Assembly (NCBI GenBank): GCA_029204225.1
Contig: CM055094.1
Coordinates: forward strand, 17,472,402-17,536,401
Source: Diphasiastrum complanatum
Taxonomy: Eukaryota > Streptophyta > Lycopodiopsida > Lycopodiales > Lycopodiaceae
Reading direction: 5' to 3'
Length of the DNA stretch: 64,000 bases
A model generated the notes under the pieces. That model worked only from the letters and a program-made list of their open reading frames with translations. It had not been told where the DNA came from and did no database searches. Numbering within the stretch: the stretch's first letter is position 1; each line of letters begins with the position of its first letter. Shown in pieces: positions 22,601 to 36,391 of this stretch. The translations under genes were made by a program, and so were the position numbers.

Positions 22601-25600
22601 CATTGTTTTTCAAACTTTTTTTATCGCTGTTTTTTCTTAGATCTGTGGTTCATTTTCCAGCCAGCCAGTAGAAAAAATTTGTGGCACACTAGGTGTATTT
22701 AGCTGCCTCTGTGAGCAGGCTTCCATTTTTTTCAACGCTGGAAATTAGTGGGGTGTTGGATTTTCTTCAAAGGCTTGGATTGTAGGAAAGCAAGAGTCAA
22801 GTCACCAAGATCTAGTTATCAATCAATCTCCACAAGAAACAAGAGAGAAGAGGCTGGGCGCCCAACTCTAAGAGAGAGAGAGAGAGAGAGAGGCAAAACA
22901 GCAACAAGAGCAATGCTTAGCCAAACTGAAAAATGTGACACAATAAGTCAATATGTACTCTACCTACTTACCGACTGTAGGGCAACCCCAAAAGTCAAGA
23001 TAAGGCCCCTAAACCAAATTAGACCCCTAAGGACCCATGAGTCAGTATATGACCAAAATTGGGTCCAACTGAACTTAAGACAAACTTAAGATGGCCTAAA
23101 TAACTAAATACCCATGGTTACACAAATCTCGACCTTTTGGGTCAAAGTAACCTATGGATTAACTTCAGCATAGTCATTTATTTCTAACACCCTCCTTAAA
23201 TGACAATGCAAAAAAACTGAAATCTTCACTCTCCTCCATTTCCCAAAGCGCCTTATTACTCTCTCCCCATGTAATAAAACCACCACCTTGACTACTTAAT
23301 TTCAGGCCTGTCTCCATAGGTGTAGCAACTGGCTTGCAATCTTCCATCTTCAACCGCTTCAAAATCTGCCCAATGTAGCGTTCTTGAGAGATGAAAATTC
23401 CAGCCCCTTCTTGTACAAATTCAAGACCAAGATAAAAGTGCAATAGGCCTGAATTTGAGGTTTCAAAAACCATACCAAGATCAAGTATTACGGCATAAAT
23501 CTATTGCTCATTACTTCCCGTAATAATAATATCATCAACATAAAGCAAAATAATGATGATATAATCTGAAGTATGCTTGATTAGCTAGGACTATTAGTAA
23601 ACCCACGATCACAAAAGTAGGCATGTATCTTTTGATACCACATCCTCGAGACTTGCTTCAGTCCATAAAGTGCCTTCTTGAGAAGACAAACTTTATCTTC
23701 TTGGCCTTCAACCAAAAAACCATCAGATTGTTGAAGGTACACTTCCTCATTGAGATCACCATTAAGGAATGTTGTCTTTATGTCAAGTTGCCGCAAACGC
23801 CAACCAAAATGGGCGGCCAAAGAGGTTACTACCCTCACGGTAGTCATCCGAACAGTAGGAGAAAAAGTCTTCTCATAATCAATTCCCTTTTGCTGAGCAT
23901 AGCCTTTGGCAACAAGCCTTGCCTTGTACCTTTCAATGGTACCATCTGCCTTATACTTGTTTTTGTATACCCATTTAGAACCAATTGCCTTCTTCCCATG
24001 AGGAAGATCAACAAGAACCCAAATCTGGTTCTACATGAGTGAGTCATACTCATCTTGCATCGCATCCTCCCAACATTTTACTCCCTTGGCCTGCTCATAG
24101 AAAACAGGTTCTTCCGCAACATCTCCATGAGATGTAAGAGCAAAATCTGAAAAATCAGCATAGTCCACTGATTTTGTAGAGGCACGTGTCTTTCCATCAT
24201 AGAATAAACTTACTTTGTTGTCCCGCAAAGTCGACAACAGCCACCGTGGGACTGTTTTGGGCTGTCCAACAGCCATGTCTCTTCTTGCAATTTGCTGTCC
24301 AAGATCTTCCGACATTGCACTTGGCTGTCCAAGATCTTCCAAAACTGATCTTTGTTGTCCAACAGTTCCTGCAAGCTGATTATGAGCAACAATGGGTGGC
24401 TCTTGATGAACATTAGGCTCTAAACTTGATGAGGTGTTGGGCAGTTCGAAACTGGTTGATTGCTGCCCCTTATCTCCAGCAATAGAAGATGATACCTAAT
24501 CTGGAAAAACTTCAGCATTCACACTATGTGGGTTGTCCCCCTTCAAGATGTGAGTTGGGGCCACATCTAATGAATTCTTTTCATCAAAATGCACATCACG
24601 ACTAACAATAATCTTGTTAGTGCTCAAATTGAACAGCCTATAGCCTTTGCTTTCACTACTATAGCCAACAAAAATGCATTTAACTCCTTTATCCTCAAGC
24701 TTTGTACGAAGTTTATCCGAAACAAAAGCATAAGCCGTACAACCAAAAATGCGAAAGTGAGAGATTGAAGGCTTCTTCCCATACCAAAATTCATAAGGAG
24801 TTAATGCTTTCAATGCTTTAGTACGACAACGATTATGTATGCTGCCAATATAACCGCTTCAGCCCAAAACTTGTGAGGCAGCCCCTTTGGTTTGCGCATG
24901 CAACGGGCCATCTCCATAAGTGTGCGATTCTTTCGCTCGGCAACACCATTTTGTTGAGGCGTATAGTCATTTGATGTAGAATTCCCTTCTCTCGAAGAAA
25001 TCTCATCAATATTGAGAAGCTCCTCACGACGATCCTTGATCTTCATCAAGTGATTGGTCACTTGATCCCCTTCTTGCATCTTCAACAAAGAAAGCTGATT
25101 TCTGAGATACACCACTCTTGCTGGTACGCATCATGGGAGAGAAATTGGTGGAACACAATTGGATCTTCTCTAGAGATAGTATGGCAAGTACAAAGCTTTC
25201 TCCAAGCTTGGATTGCGTGACTTCATGGGATTAATGCCATATTTAATGAAATTGGGCAATGTATATGGTTTTGAGGACCCACGGAGCATTTTCTAACTTT
25301 TGGTCCATGTACTGAAGTTTGGAGGGGCCCAACTCATAATGGGGGGTCCATGGGGCAAGTGACCTTCTTCTCCAATTAGCACTTGGCTGTCCAATGCCAA
25401 GGCTTTTCATTTGCTTTTGTAACTCCTATGTAACACATGGCTCTTGGCTTTTGGATATTCCACATTGGAAACCATTGGCCTTTGGAGTTCTCTATCTCTA
25501 CTAATATAAATAGGCACCCTCAGAGGTGAGGAAGAGAATGAAGAGGCTGGAGAGACTAAAGAGAGTGGCAATGCTTATGTACATACATTCTTTGTATAGA

Positions 25601-28600
25601 GATTTGTCTCCATTGGTATCCTACTTTGCTTCCACTTGTATGCGTACAACCTACAAAGCAATGCAGTATCATGAATATCTGTTTTTTTTTCCGGGCGATT
25701 CTGGATCTAGAAATGTTTTTTTCCGATAAACGCGTTTCTGTGCAACTATGCGTAGTATGGGCCTAATTCATGACAACTAGTTGATCTGCAAAAGAATATT
25801 TCCAAGCCATTCCACTTTTCATTGGAAAGCATCCCACCATTCAGCAAATATCACCTAGGTTTTCTTTAAAGAAAGTATTAGTATTTGTTTCATGCATGTT
25901 CAAATAGTTCCATCAAGTTAGAGTTTAAATCAATCTCATAAAGAGATTCTACATACTGAACTTTTTATTTTGCTGGTAAATCCTCTAAGAAGCAGGGGCC
26001 ACTTTGATGTTTGATTGGCCCCTGAGGGTGTGTGGGTGTGTTGACGGTTGGCACGTTCTCAAAATAGCAAGATATGAAGTACTCTATTATTGCATTCCTG
26101 CTTGAGTAGCAAGAGAATTCAAAACATGGTCATCAAATTCAACCACAGTTTCTGGCCGGTAACCTTCCAAGCACACGTATGGAAATTCTTTACGTAATGA
26201 GAATTAAAATTGTGTTTTATTAGCCAATATTTGCTGAGCTCCTAGTGCCCCATGTCTATAAAAAGAGAATGTTACATCCCTCCCTAAGACTTGCTTTCCA
26301 TATAAGCCTCTATAGTGACCATGTATGTGACCTACCATATGATGAATGCATTACATTGAAGGAGTACAACTCGAAAATGCCCATTTCCTACCCAACTACA
26401 GCATGAATGCATGGTAGGTAAACATAAAATCAGTAACACCTACCAATCATAAAATGATACTAGATATTTGCGTATAATTTTTCACGAACTTGTAATGTCA
26501 GGTAATAACTTACATTTACAACTTGGACGATGTCTCGAGAATTCACACCGGCATTCAAACCATCAAGAAGCCCTTGCACATAATCATAGAAATACTCAGG
26601 ATCGTCGCATACCGCATAAGCATGAACCTGAAACGGAATAAGTTGCAAGGTGAGAAACATATTCGTGCACTGCAGTTTCGTTACCAAGAGTATCTAGAAA
26701 TACTCTGCAACCAATATGAAAGGCATGGGTTGCCTGTGCATGAATCACACAGTACCCTGACAGGACCAATTATCAATGGACTCACCTTGGCTCTTATAGT
26801 GCTTAAATGTGAACCTAAGGCCAATCCGGCTGTGGTTCCCCCACTGCAACCAACCAAAATAATTTCGATAGTATAAAGGGTACTCCTAGATATGAAAATC
26901 AGTACAAACTTATTCCTATGATTAAGGGTGAAACTTTCCTGTTTCACCCACCACGTCGGCTTACCTTCCACATGCCATCACTATGTCATCAAAGGCTGAA
27001 ATGCCTTCCACCTTCCCTTGTACTAATTGCTGTTCAATTTCTCGTACTGCTTCAACATAGCCCCTACAATAGTAAAGCAAGTCAAATGTACTGTCCACAT
27101 GGGTTTTGAGCTCATAAAGTATAAGATTCCAAAGCAACACGTGTGAAACCTTTGGCCAACTCTTATCTAGTTATTAGTGATGCATGATCAAACTTCTGTT
27201 CAAAAACTGTCTTGCAAGCAACCCAAAAGCCCATGCAAAACAGGACATACCATGTACCCAAAGAGTTTGAACCTCCAACAGGAATTAGATAGGGATTTCT
27301 GCCCTTTGCTCTTAATTTTTCCAGCATAAGGTCTCCCAAAACCTGCATCCGTAGCAGGTCTTCATGTATAAAATCTATAAGTACAGCAAATTGAGCTTGA
27401 ATTTTGGATCAAGAAATGCCAATTCATACAATGTCTATCCGTAGGAAATGGGCATGCAATAACAATTTCCGACTAGAAATCACTACCATAAAAAACTGCA
27501 GCACCCATTCATGCATTCCAATACTTTCCACTTGAGTTGCCTTTCTTATTAGAAATTTCCATGAAAATCATATAGATTGTCATTGCCTAATGGCTGAGAC
27601 TCTCACAATGCTTCCAAGTTGAATATACTCTTCCTTCGAAACTAGTTCAACATGTGCCCCAACAAGCCGTTCCACAAGTAAATTACCCATCAATCCTGGG
27701 TCTTCATTGACTAGTGTCTGCAAAATTAACAGGAACAGCATGTTTCTCAATCAAGAGTCAACTTGATCATATTTTTTGAGTAAAAATGAAAGCTGATAGT
27801 TTCGAAGTAAAATCTCCAAAATGTAGCTAGGAAAAGGATCAAGGAATTTTTATAGTATTTGTGATGGTTGAAAAATGAAAAACCAGATTATAACCCAATT
27901 TGTCCGCAGAATAAGGTAGCAGTCCATATTCAAATATCGGGCTGCAATGGCAGTGGCTCGACAATGATTGCTCTGAATTCCACCAATTGTTATTACGCAA
28001 TCTGCACCCTGGGCTTTTGCATCAGCGAGCAAAAATTCTAGCTTCCGTATCTTGTTGCCACTCAACTGCATTCCTGACAAATCATCTCTCTGCAATGATA
28101 TGACTTAAAAACTTCATCACAGATCAAAGTACCAAATGAAAGTGTATGCATACAGTTATTCCGGTCTCAAAATAAGTGATTGAAGCTGAATTGCGATCAT
28201 AACAAAGTTTTTGATGAAGATCACAAATGAAAAAGTTATGACAAGAAATGTGCCAAGAAAATCCTATTCGTGTCTAGAGAGCGAAAATGGCCAGAGAGAA
28301 AACAACTAGCAAAGAAACAAAGAAGTATACAGCGTTGATGCCTTTCCAATTTCTCAGAAAAATGCTTCGATATCATGTTAAAAACAAATTCACAGACATG
28401 GCATCACATTAAGCATAGAAAAACTATGATTGATGAATACTATCAGTATGGATCATGACAATAGGTGGGACTCTGGATTTCTGACTCCCAAGTCAGGATT
28501 CAAGATTGATTGTTGATTAGCTATAATCTACATTGCAATTTAAACACTAAAAAAGCACTTGTTTTCCCATAATAGAAGGCTAGACATAAAATCCCCTCCA

Positions 28601-31600
28601 GAATAGAACCCTAAAAACGATTTGCGGATTGTTTCCGATAAAATAAGATAAAATAAACATTGGCATTAGCTGTATTAACTTGTTGTTGGTTCTCTTCTTT
28701 GCCTTTAATTTTCTGCAATCTTTTATCATATGTCCTTTCTTCTTACAGTAATAGCAAATTATGGCTGACTTCGAAGAAGACGCCTTATTACTTGAATCAC
28801 TTTATTGTTGATTCTCCTTATTTGTCTTGACTTGTGGTATAAGGGAAGTGATATTTTGTTGGACTTTGTTGTTCTTCTATTTGTCTTTCTTTGGGAACAA
28901 GGCAATTGATCTAACAAAGTTAAAGGAATTTTTCTAATTTCCTCTTGCAATAACATAGATATAACTCCTGACATAGTCAGTCATGGAAAGTTCCGATTGC
29001 CGAGCCCTAAATCCAGGTGTTGTTTTGGCCCTAATTGTGAAGTGATTTGTAAGCATCCGGGGTTGAGGCAAGATTTAGAACTACATTGCATTTATTCATG
29101 CATGTAGAGACTCCCATGCTATTAGGTTCGCCCGTTATCGTCCTTGGTGGAAGCTTCAAATGTCATGCCCTAATCCCATGTGTTTTTGGGTCCTCACTTT
29201 GATCTGATCTATGGGCATCTGACTGTGGTGCGGTTTGGAGCTACCAGAATGACTGGGATGCCTATTGTGATGAGAACAAGTTGTGCAATGTTTTCAACTA
29301 CTTTCTAAATTCAAAGCATTGTTAAACAAAAAAATTTAGGGGTTTTGTTAATACTTTCTTGTCATGAGCAATTGCACCGAACATTTGCTCGTTATTTTCT
29401 TTTGCAGGACTAAGTTCATATTCGCATTATGCTAGTCGTCGACAGAGGCCTTTGGTTTGAGGTTAATCTCATGGAGGGGGATGTGGCTATTACCCGTTGT
29501 TCAGGTACATGCAGATGGAGATGCCTACATTGTGGTGGGTTATTCACTGGATCGCTTACCAAGATTAGGGCACACCTACTACGACTGAGAGGGCCAAATG
29601 GGCGGGTTGGGCATAGCTGCTTGCCTTGGGATTCTGATGAATAGGTGTAGAGATTAGTGGATATGTACAAGCCTGATGGTACATCCACCCATCCAGTGAG
29701 ACCATCACAAAGATTTGGTCATGATTCAATAGCAAGGGTAGCTTCAGGATCACATGCAAGGCCTAGTACAGGTGCAGGTGTAGCACGGACAGAGGCTATG
29801 GTTTAGGTCCAGTACATGATCTTGGATAGGCTCTTCCAGTTCCAACCACAATAGCAAGGCCTAGTTCAGGTCCACGCGTATTACATGAGGTTGTTGGTAA
29901 AGATATGAATCTCATGCCCCTTTTCCATGTGTTTTTGGCTCTTTTTGTAAACTAGCTTATACTCATAAAATTGAGGTGCAATTTGAAGCTAAACTGTGTT
30001 TTTTCATGCCCACAAACATGCTTGTGTATTAGTTTCGGCTGTTATCGCTTGTAGAGAAAGTTTTCAGTGGCATGCCCAAATCACGTGTTTTTTAGGGTTT
30101 AGGGTTTATGGGTCTTGTAGGCATGCCATTGAGTTGCAATTTGAAGCTACACTGTGTTTCTTCATTGCAATAGGATGCTTGTTTTGATGAGTTCAAGGTC
30201 CAAGACAAGTTTTGCAGCTTGCACCTGTTGTTGATGCAACAAAATGGCAGTTTTTTTCGACGTTGGGTTTAGGGTTATTGTAAGCAATTGATTCTTGTGG
30301 ATGCATATGTGGAATCCGAATGTTGTTGCTACCAACGGAATACTGACATGTGATTGTTTGTTTCCTCTTTTGCAGGTCTAATACATTGACTGATTCACAC
30401 GATCTAATACATTGACAAATTCACACGATGCCAGTCCTTGGTAGAGGCATTTGGTCAGAGGTTGAGTTGACAGAGGGGGATGTGGCTATGCACAAGGGAT
30501 TTGGTTCCCGCAGATGGAGATGCCTGCATTGTGGTGGCATCTTTACTGGTTCTCTTACTAGGGTCAGGGCCCACTTGCTACGGCTCACCGAGCGAGATGG
30601 GCGGGGGATGGGCATATCCATTTACCCTCGCATATTAAATGCAGAGGTGGAGAGATTGATGGACACATACGGGCCCGACGGTACATCTCTTGAGCCATTG
30701 AGACCATCGCTGTTCAATGGCAAGAGCAGGGACTAGAGCAGGTCCAGGACATAGTGTAGGTGCAGGGTCCAGTGCAGGTGCAGGGCCTGGAGCAGATGCA
30801 GAGGCAGGGCAGTCACATGGGGGGGATGTTCCTAGAGCTATTAAAACACATGCAGCCTCTCATCCTGTTGTTCCTTCAGCAGCAGGTCCCTCTCGTCCAG
30901 CGTCATCATCAGTTGTTGATGAACCATTTACAGAGCCAGATCTTGCCACAGGGGGGCGCAGAGATCCAACAAGCAATGCTCCACAATCAGACACACCTTC
31001 AATGCGCCCATATGTTGTTTCCGACGGGCACTCTAGACCAAGAGCGCCTTTTGTGCAACAGAGAGCAGTTAGGGCTAGCCAGCAGACCTTGGACCAGGGT
31101 CGGTGGCAGAGACAGCATCATGCCCTGTGGACCTGACGAATTGGCCAACTCTTCTATGAGTGTGGCATTCCTTTTGTTGTTGCTGACTTGGATCTTTAGG
31201 GACACTTGCCTTTAGATCGCAGCAGCTGATTCCTCATGGAGGCCTCCGAGGAGAGAGGCATTGAGCACGACCATGCTACGACAGGAGGAGGAGACCATCA
31301 CACGGGAGGAGACCATCACACGGGAGACACGGGAGCTGAGCTCCATTCGCACAGCGTGGCAGACGTAAGAATTTTTTGCTACTCTTTACCACTGCATTTG
31401 TTTCACTCTGCAAAGTACCACAGTGTTTGCAACGTGCATATGTCTAAGAAATGTTATATTTTTGCAGCTATGGATGCTCGATATTGAGCGATGGATGGAC
31501 TGACACTCGTCGGCGATCTGTCGTCAATATCCTAGTATCTTGCCCACTTGGCACAATCTTCCTACGAGGCATGGATGCAACTCGAGCTGGTGGAGCCATC

Positions 31601-34600
31601 ACGGCCGAGTTCATCTATGAGGCAGTCAGAGATGTAGTGCAGGAGATTGGGGCAGATCACGTGGTTCAAGTTGTCACAGACAACGCCACGAACTACAGAC
31701 AGATGGGAGAGATGGTGACGAGGGAGCACCCGAATATTGTGTGGACCCCGTGTGCTACACATTGCATCGACCTTCTCATTCATGACCTGGTCGCACTTCC
31801 ATGGGTTCGTGAGGTACAATTTTCGTCACTTTGTAAAGCCTTTTTCACTTGTCAGTTGTTCTAGGCCCTTAACCTCTTTCAGCTTCTAACGGTTTTTTGT
31901 TTAATGTTTTTCTTGCAGCTCACCTCTCAAGCCATTTGCGTGGTGAACTTCGTCACCAGGAAGAGGTGCTTGTTGGCGCTGTTCCGTATCTTCTTGCGAT
32001 TGGACCTGAAGAAGCCAGTGCCCACTCGCTTTGCCTACTTTTTCCTGGTTCTCGAGCGACTTACGAGATCATTTGCGGAGCATGGCATCCAGTAAGGCAT
32101 TTGATGAGTTCAGGAATCGACAACAGAGGCAATATTTTTCCAGGCCATAGTCTTTGGAGACGACTTCTGGACACGGTCGGGTGAGATTGTAGAGGTTCTT
32201 CGACCTGTCTTCAATGTGTTGCGCCTAGTAGACCGATAGGGGTGCACTCTCGGTCTCATATACGAGTTCATGAACCGCATCGGCGAGGCACTTCAGAGAT
32301 GTGACTTGGAGGAGGATAGGTACGTCTCCTCCCACTTTCTTTTCGTTTAAGTTTCACTTTGCTTTCGTGCTTTCAAAGATGACTAACCATTTGCAATGTC
32401 ACATGCGCAGGAAGGACGAGCTCCTCCTTGTTTGGGAGACGAGATGGGACTTCTTCCACAGACCCATCCATGCGGTAGCCCACATGCTGCACCCATTGCG
32501 CTCTACCAGACGTCCTGACGACATGGATCTCTACCGAGGATGGGTGGAGTACACTGAGCGTGTATGGCCCGGTGCAGGTATTGCAAATATTCTTGACAGT
32601 CTACTTGTTTATATGACACCTTCAGCGTCATCAACAGACTCCTTGTTTGGCAGTTCCACAGACACCGATGACTCGGACTTTGAGTTAGAGGACGATTGCT
32701 AGTTGTTAGTTGTGAAGAAACTTAGTGTTTCTACCCACAAAGCGCTTTTAGCTTGTGAGTTCATACCTGCAAAAAATACACGGGATTTCTACACAGGCAG
32801 CAATCGAAGTCATCGACGAGGCCGAAGTCCTCAACTCAGCCGAAGTCCCCGGCGCCTACGAGTTGCCAAGGCACCAGCCTCAATCCAAGTCATCGACGAC
32901 GCCGGAGTGGCCGAAATGGCCGAAGTCCCTAAAGGCGACAAAGGGAGCAAAGGGAAACCAAAGGGAAACCAAAGCACCAAACACCGAAGTGCCTGACGCC
33001 AACAATGTCTCCAACGAGGACTCAAACCCAGCTATGAGCAAAGCCAAAAGTCGAGCCAGACACGTCGAATGTCGAGTACGTCATTAGAGCTCGACGAGCG
33101 TGACAGTTTGAATGTCACAACTCAACCGTTAAGCCCTTGTAGTTAAGCGGAGTAGCAAGAAAATAGTTGTTTTTAGCTTAAACTATCTTGTAATGCTTAG
33201 CTAATTAGTTCTTGTAATTGTTGGAAAAATAAAGAAGGCTAGAATAGCTCAAAATTAGGATTCAGGACCCTAGAAATGCTATTTTCAAGGACTACTTGAG
33301 CCTAACAGATCTAGGAATGAAACATGCATCTGAAATACACATAAAACAGCAAGCTGTAGATCATAAGAATGATCCTAATTCAATCCTATTTGAACTCTAT
33401 TCATTGCATATTGAATGAATCAAGATGTGGACTTTTCCCTACTTGCTAGCTACATCAAATAGGTGCCTCAGATCTGAAAAATCAGATTCTGATCAGGCTT
33501 CTATATGACTTCTATTCACTATGAAAGAAAGAGCCTATGCAAGAGAAACCACTAGCAAAAGATCCTATTCAATTCTGACAATTTATGAGAGAGTTAGGAT
33601 GATATTTGGAAATCAGATCCAGCGCCCTACTTCAAATGGTTGGATGGCTGCCCTGCTTCCAGAGTAGTGAGAATTGAGTGGGAGAAGATCTGAGATGGAG
33701 CGCCCTCCTCTATGGATCAGCTTGCAACAGATCTCATGCAAATCTGACAAGATTTGAGAGAGAAATGAATGATTGAGGAAAACAGAACCAGTGCCCTCCT
33801 CCAAATGGTTTGATTGCTGTCCTGGCTCAGATTTGCTCAGATTCAAGGTGGGAATGACCTGACTAGTAGCGCCCTCCTCCAACTAACAGATTGCAACTGT
33901 TGTCACTGAATTTTGATGAGGGAAGGAGTAACAAGCAAAAAACCAGATCAGATCCTCCTGCGAGCTACTACAAAAATTGAGATGAAGAATAGAACAAGAT
34001 GATGAAGAGTGGAAGATTATTCCAAAAATCACCCTTCTCCAAATCGTGGAGGTTCTATTTGTAAGAAATTGTGTAAGTACAAGGCATGGCATGCTATTGC
34101 CAAGTGTCCAAGATAGGTGGCAATTTGCATGTCTAATTGCATGTGTCTAATTTGTCATGCATGCGTCTTGCATGTTGCATGCAAACTAGGATATGTGGCA
34201 AACTAATTTTTTCTCCCCCATGCACATATGCATGGGGGTCTACCAAACTCAAGTGGGTATGTGGCATCAACATGCAAGAGGGCCTCCCACGAGTTTGCAC
34301 AAAAAAATTTGCCTAAGTTTGGGTCTCAAAGTATTTTTGTACCCATGTGACAAGTTCTATTTATTTAACAAGGTTTACAAGTTCAACAGTAATCAGATCA
34401 AGCATGCTATATGTATTGGAGATCGGATACAGACAGAGAAGTGGAAGAAGCATACACAGAGAGTGTGTGTGGAAGAGGTCGATGAATGCAGTCTTGCAGT
34501 AGCAGACACATATTATCAGACCGAAGTTTAAGTACTAGCAGTAGCTAGTCACTGGTAAGGGAGATACCTCTCTTACCTCCTCGCGCTGATCTGGGAAACA

Positions 34601-35184
34601 GACAACGCTTTCAAAGGGAATCATAAGTTGTATACTTAATTTTGTTAATATAGACAAGTAGCAGTTCCTATTGCTCTATGTGTGTGCAATCTTTGAATGA
34701 TTTGTGTTGCTTATTCAATTCAATGGTAGATATACTACCGCTGTCATCTGACATTATCTACTATTCATAATGTAGCATCACATTAGCAGTAGCTATCTGT
34801 AGCTCGGAGGATCTTTGATCGCGGAATGAAGCAGTAGCTTTGTCCGACAGATCGGCTCCATCTGAGCTCATATCGGTGAATCTCGACCAGCTCCGACTTC
34901 GAAGTGATCGAAGTCTCCGATGTCCACGACGAAGGCTGGTCACTGGCTTCACATAAGTGGTATCAGAGCTAGCGACGTCGAAGATTCACAACAGACTGAA
35001 GGTGATTCACACCCATCAAGTTGTTATGAGACATTGTTTATCAGACGTCACTGTACTATTTTACGGCCTTGAGCCCGACATTATATATTTTCACGTTTTT
35101 ACATTGTGTCTTGTCGGTTTGTGTTTCGATATGGTTTTTTCCAACATGGTCTACTTCAGTAGGTAATTATCACATTCTACATGC

Positions 35185-35233
<49 letters not shown>

Positions 35234-36337
35234 CAATATGGTTTCAATGCTTTGCTCTGCACATGATTCACACAATATACGATTGAACACATGCCTGGTG
35301 GGTAGAAAATCACTTAATGGCCCGAAACTAGACGACATTGGTCTTGAAAATGATGGAACCACGTTCCGGGAAACCCTAATGGGAAATCCCGGAACTTGGC
35401 CTACAACAATAATGTGATTTCATAGGGCTTGCTTTTGTAAGTACCAACATTGTGTAAATTGAGACGAAGATAGTACTTATGATGATGTGATATTGCAATA
35501 CTAAGATAGAACAAAGTACGTTTCTTAAACTGAAGGATTTCCAATAAGGATATGGTTCCAATGTTGACCTATCATTGTTGTATTGGAATTATAAGTGTAT
35601 AAGGAAGGTGTGTCGTATACCTATTGGAGGATGGGTAGTTCTCAAGAGATCTCTTTGCCACAGATTCAAGTACGAGGCAATGTGTTACTTTTTTATGGAA
35701 CATCATTGACTCTTATGTACATAAATCTAATATTACGGTTTACACAAGCAGATGTGTCGAGTACATAAAGATATGAGGTATGAATGCCCGTACAATGCTA
35801 AGACGATGTGTTAGGGTTGGTAATACTTGATTATGCAATTCTAAATGTGATGTAGAATGATTTTCATAGGATACAAGAATTATGGATAAACGAAAATCAG
35901 TTGTTGTACGTAAGCTAGAACCTTATGTATGTGGAATGCTAGCATGAATTTCATACGTTCGTTGTGCCCTTATACTGATCAGTATGGCATCTGCCCTGAT
36001 ACGGTTATGTTTTTAGGACAGAACATATTGCTAGGAATGTAAGTCACGGTTGGGAAGATTGGACGTATGATATGTAATTGTCGTTGAGCTGATAGAGTAG
36101 TGAATCTTGTTTCGGACATGGATAACAATTGATGCTCGGCTATGACACCTGTCTTCCCCACTCTACTAACTCATGCGGTTTTGTGTTGTGGGATGGTGGC
36201 AGGTAACAGCTGAGTATCCTTAAACTTGCTTCGCTTTATGGTACCTGGTACTGTAAGACTTTATACAGCTTTGTTTTTACCTGTTATGCTATAAAATGAA
36301 AGGGTTCAAAGGATTTGGTCTTGACTTGTCAAGAGGG

Positions 36338-36391
<54 letters not shown>

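Larger units (their letters stand above)
19644..26513 (-). other. Intron 8 of the desulfhydrase gene (6.87 kb)
   Basis: GT (GTAAGT) at 26513 and CAG at 19644 bound it. It is filled by a LINE remnant, two LTR copies and a reverse-strand copia pol. Stretches 19690-21020, 21340-21990, 22310-23170 and 25640-26510 show nothing recognisable beyond a short GA run near 22870. TTTTTGGCCACGTTCCGGAAC near 20105 echoes the hAT 3' terminal repeats. Confidence 0.88.

Noticed and set aside
36340-36389. CRISPR-like or structured repeat
   Set aside because: It is a plain dinucleotide microsatellite. No spaced repeats of CRISPR type occur in the window, as expected for a plant.
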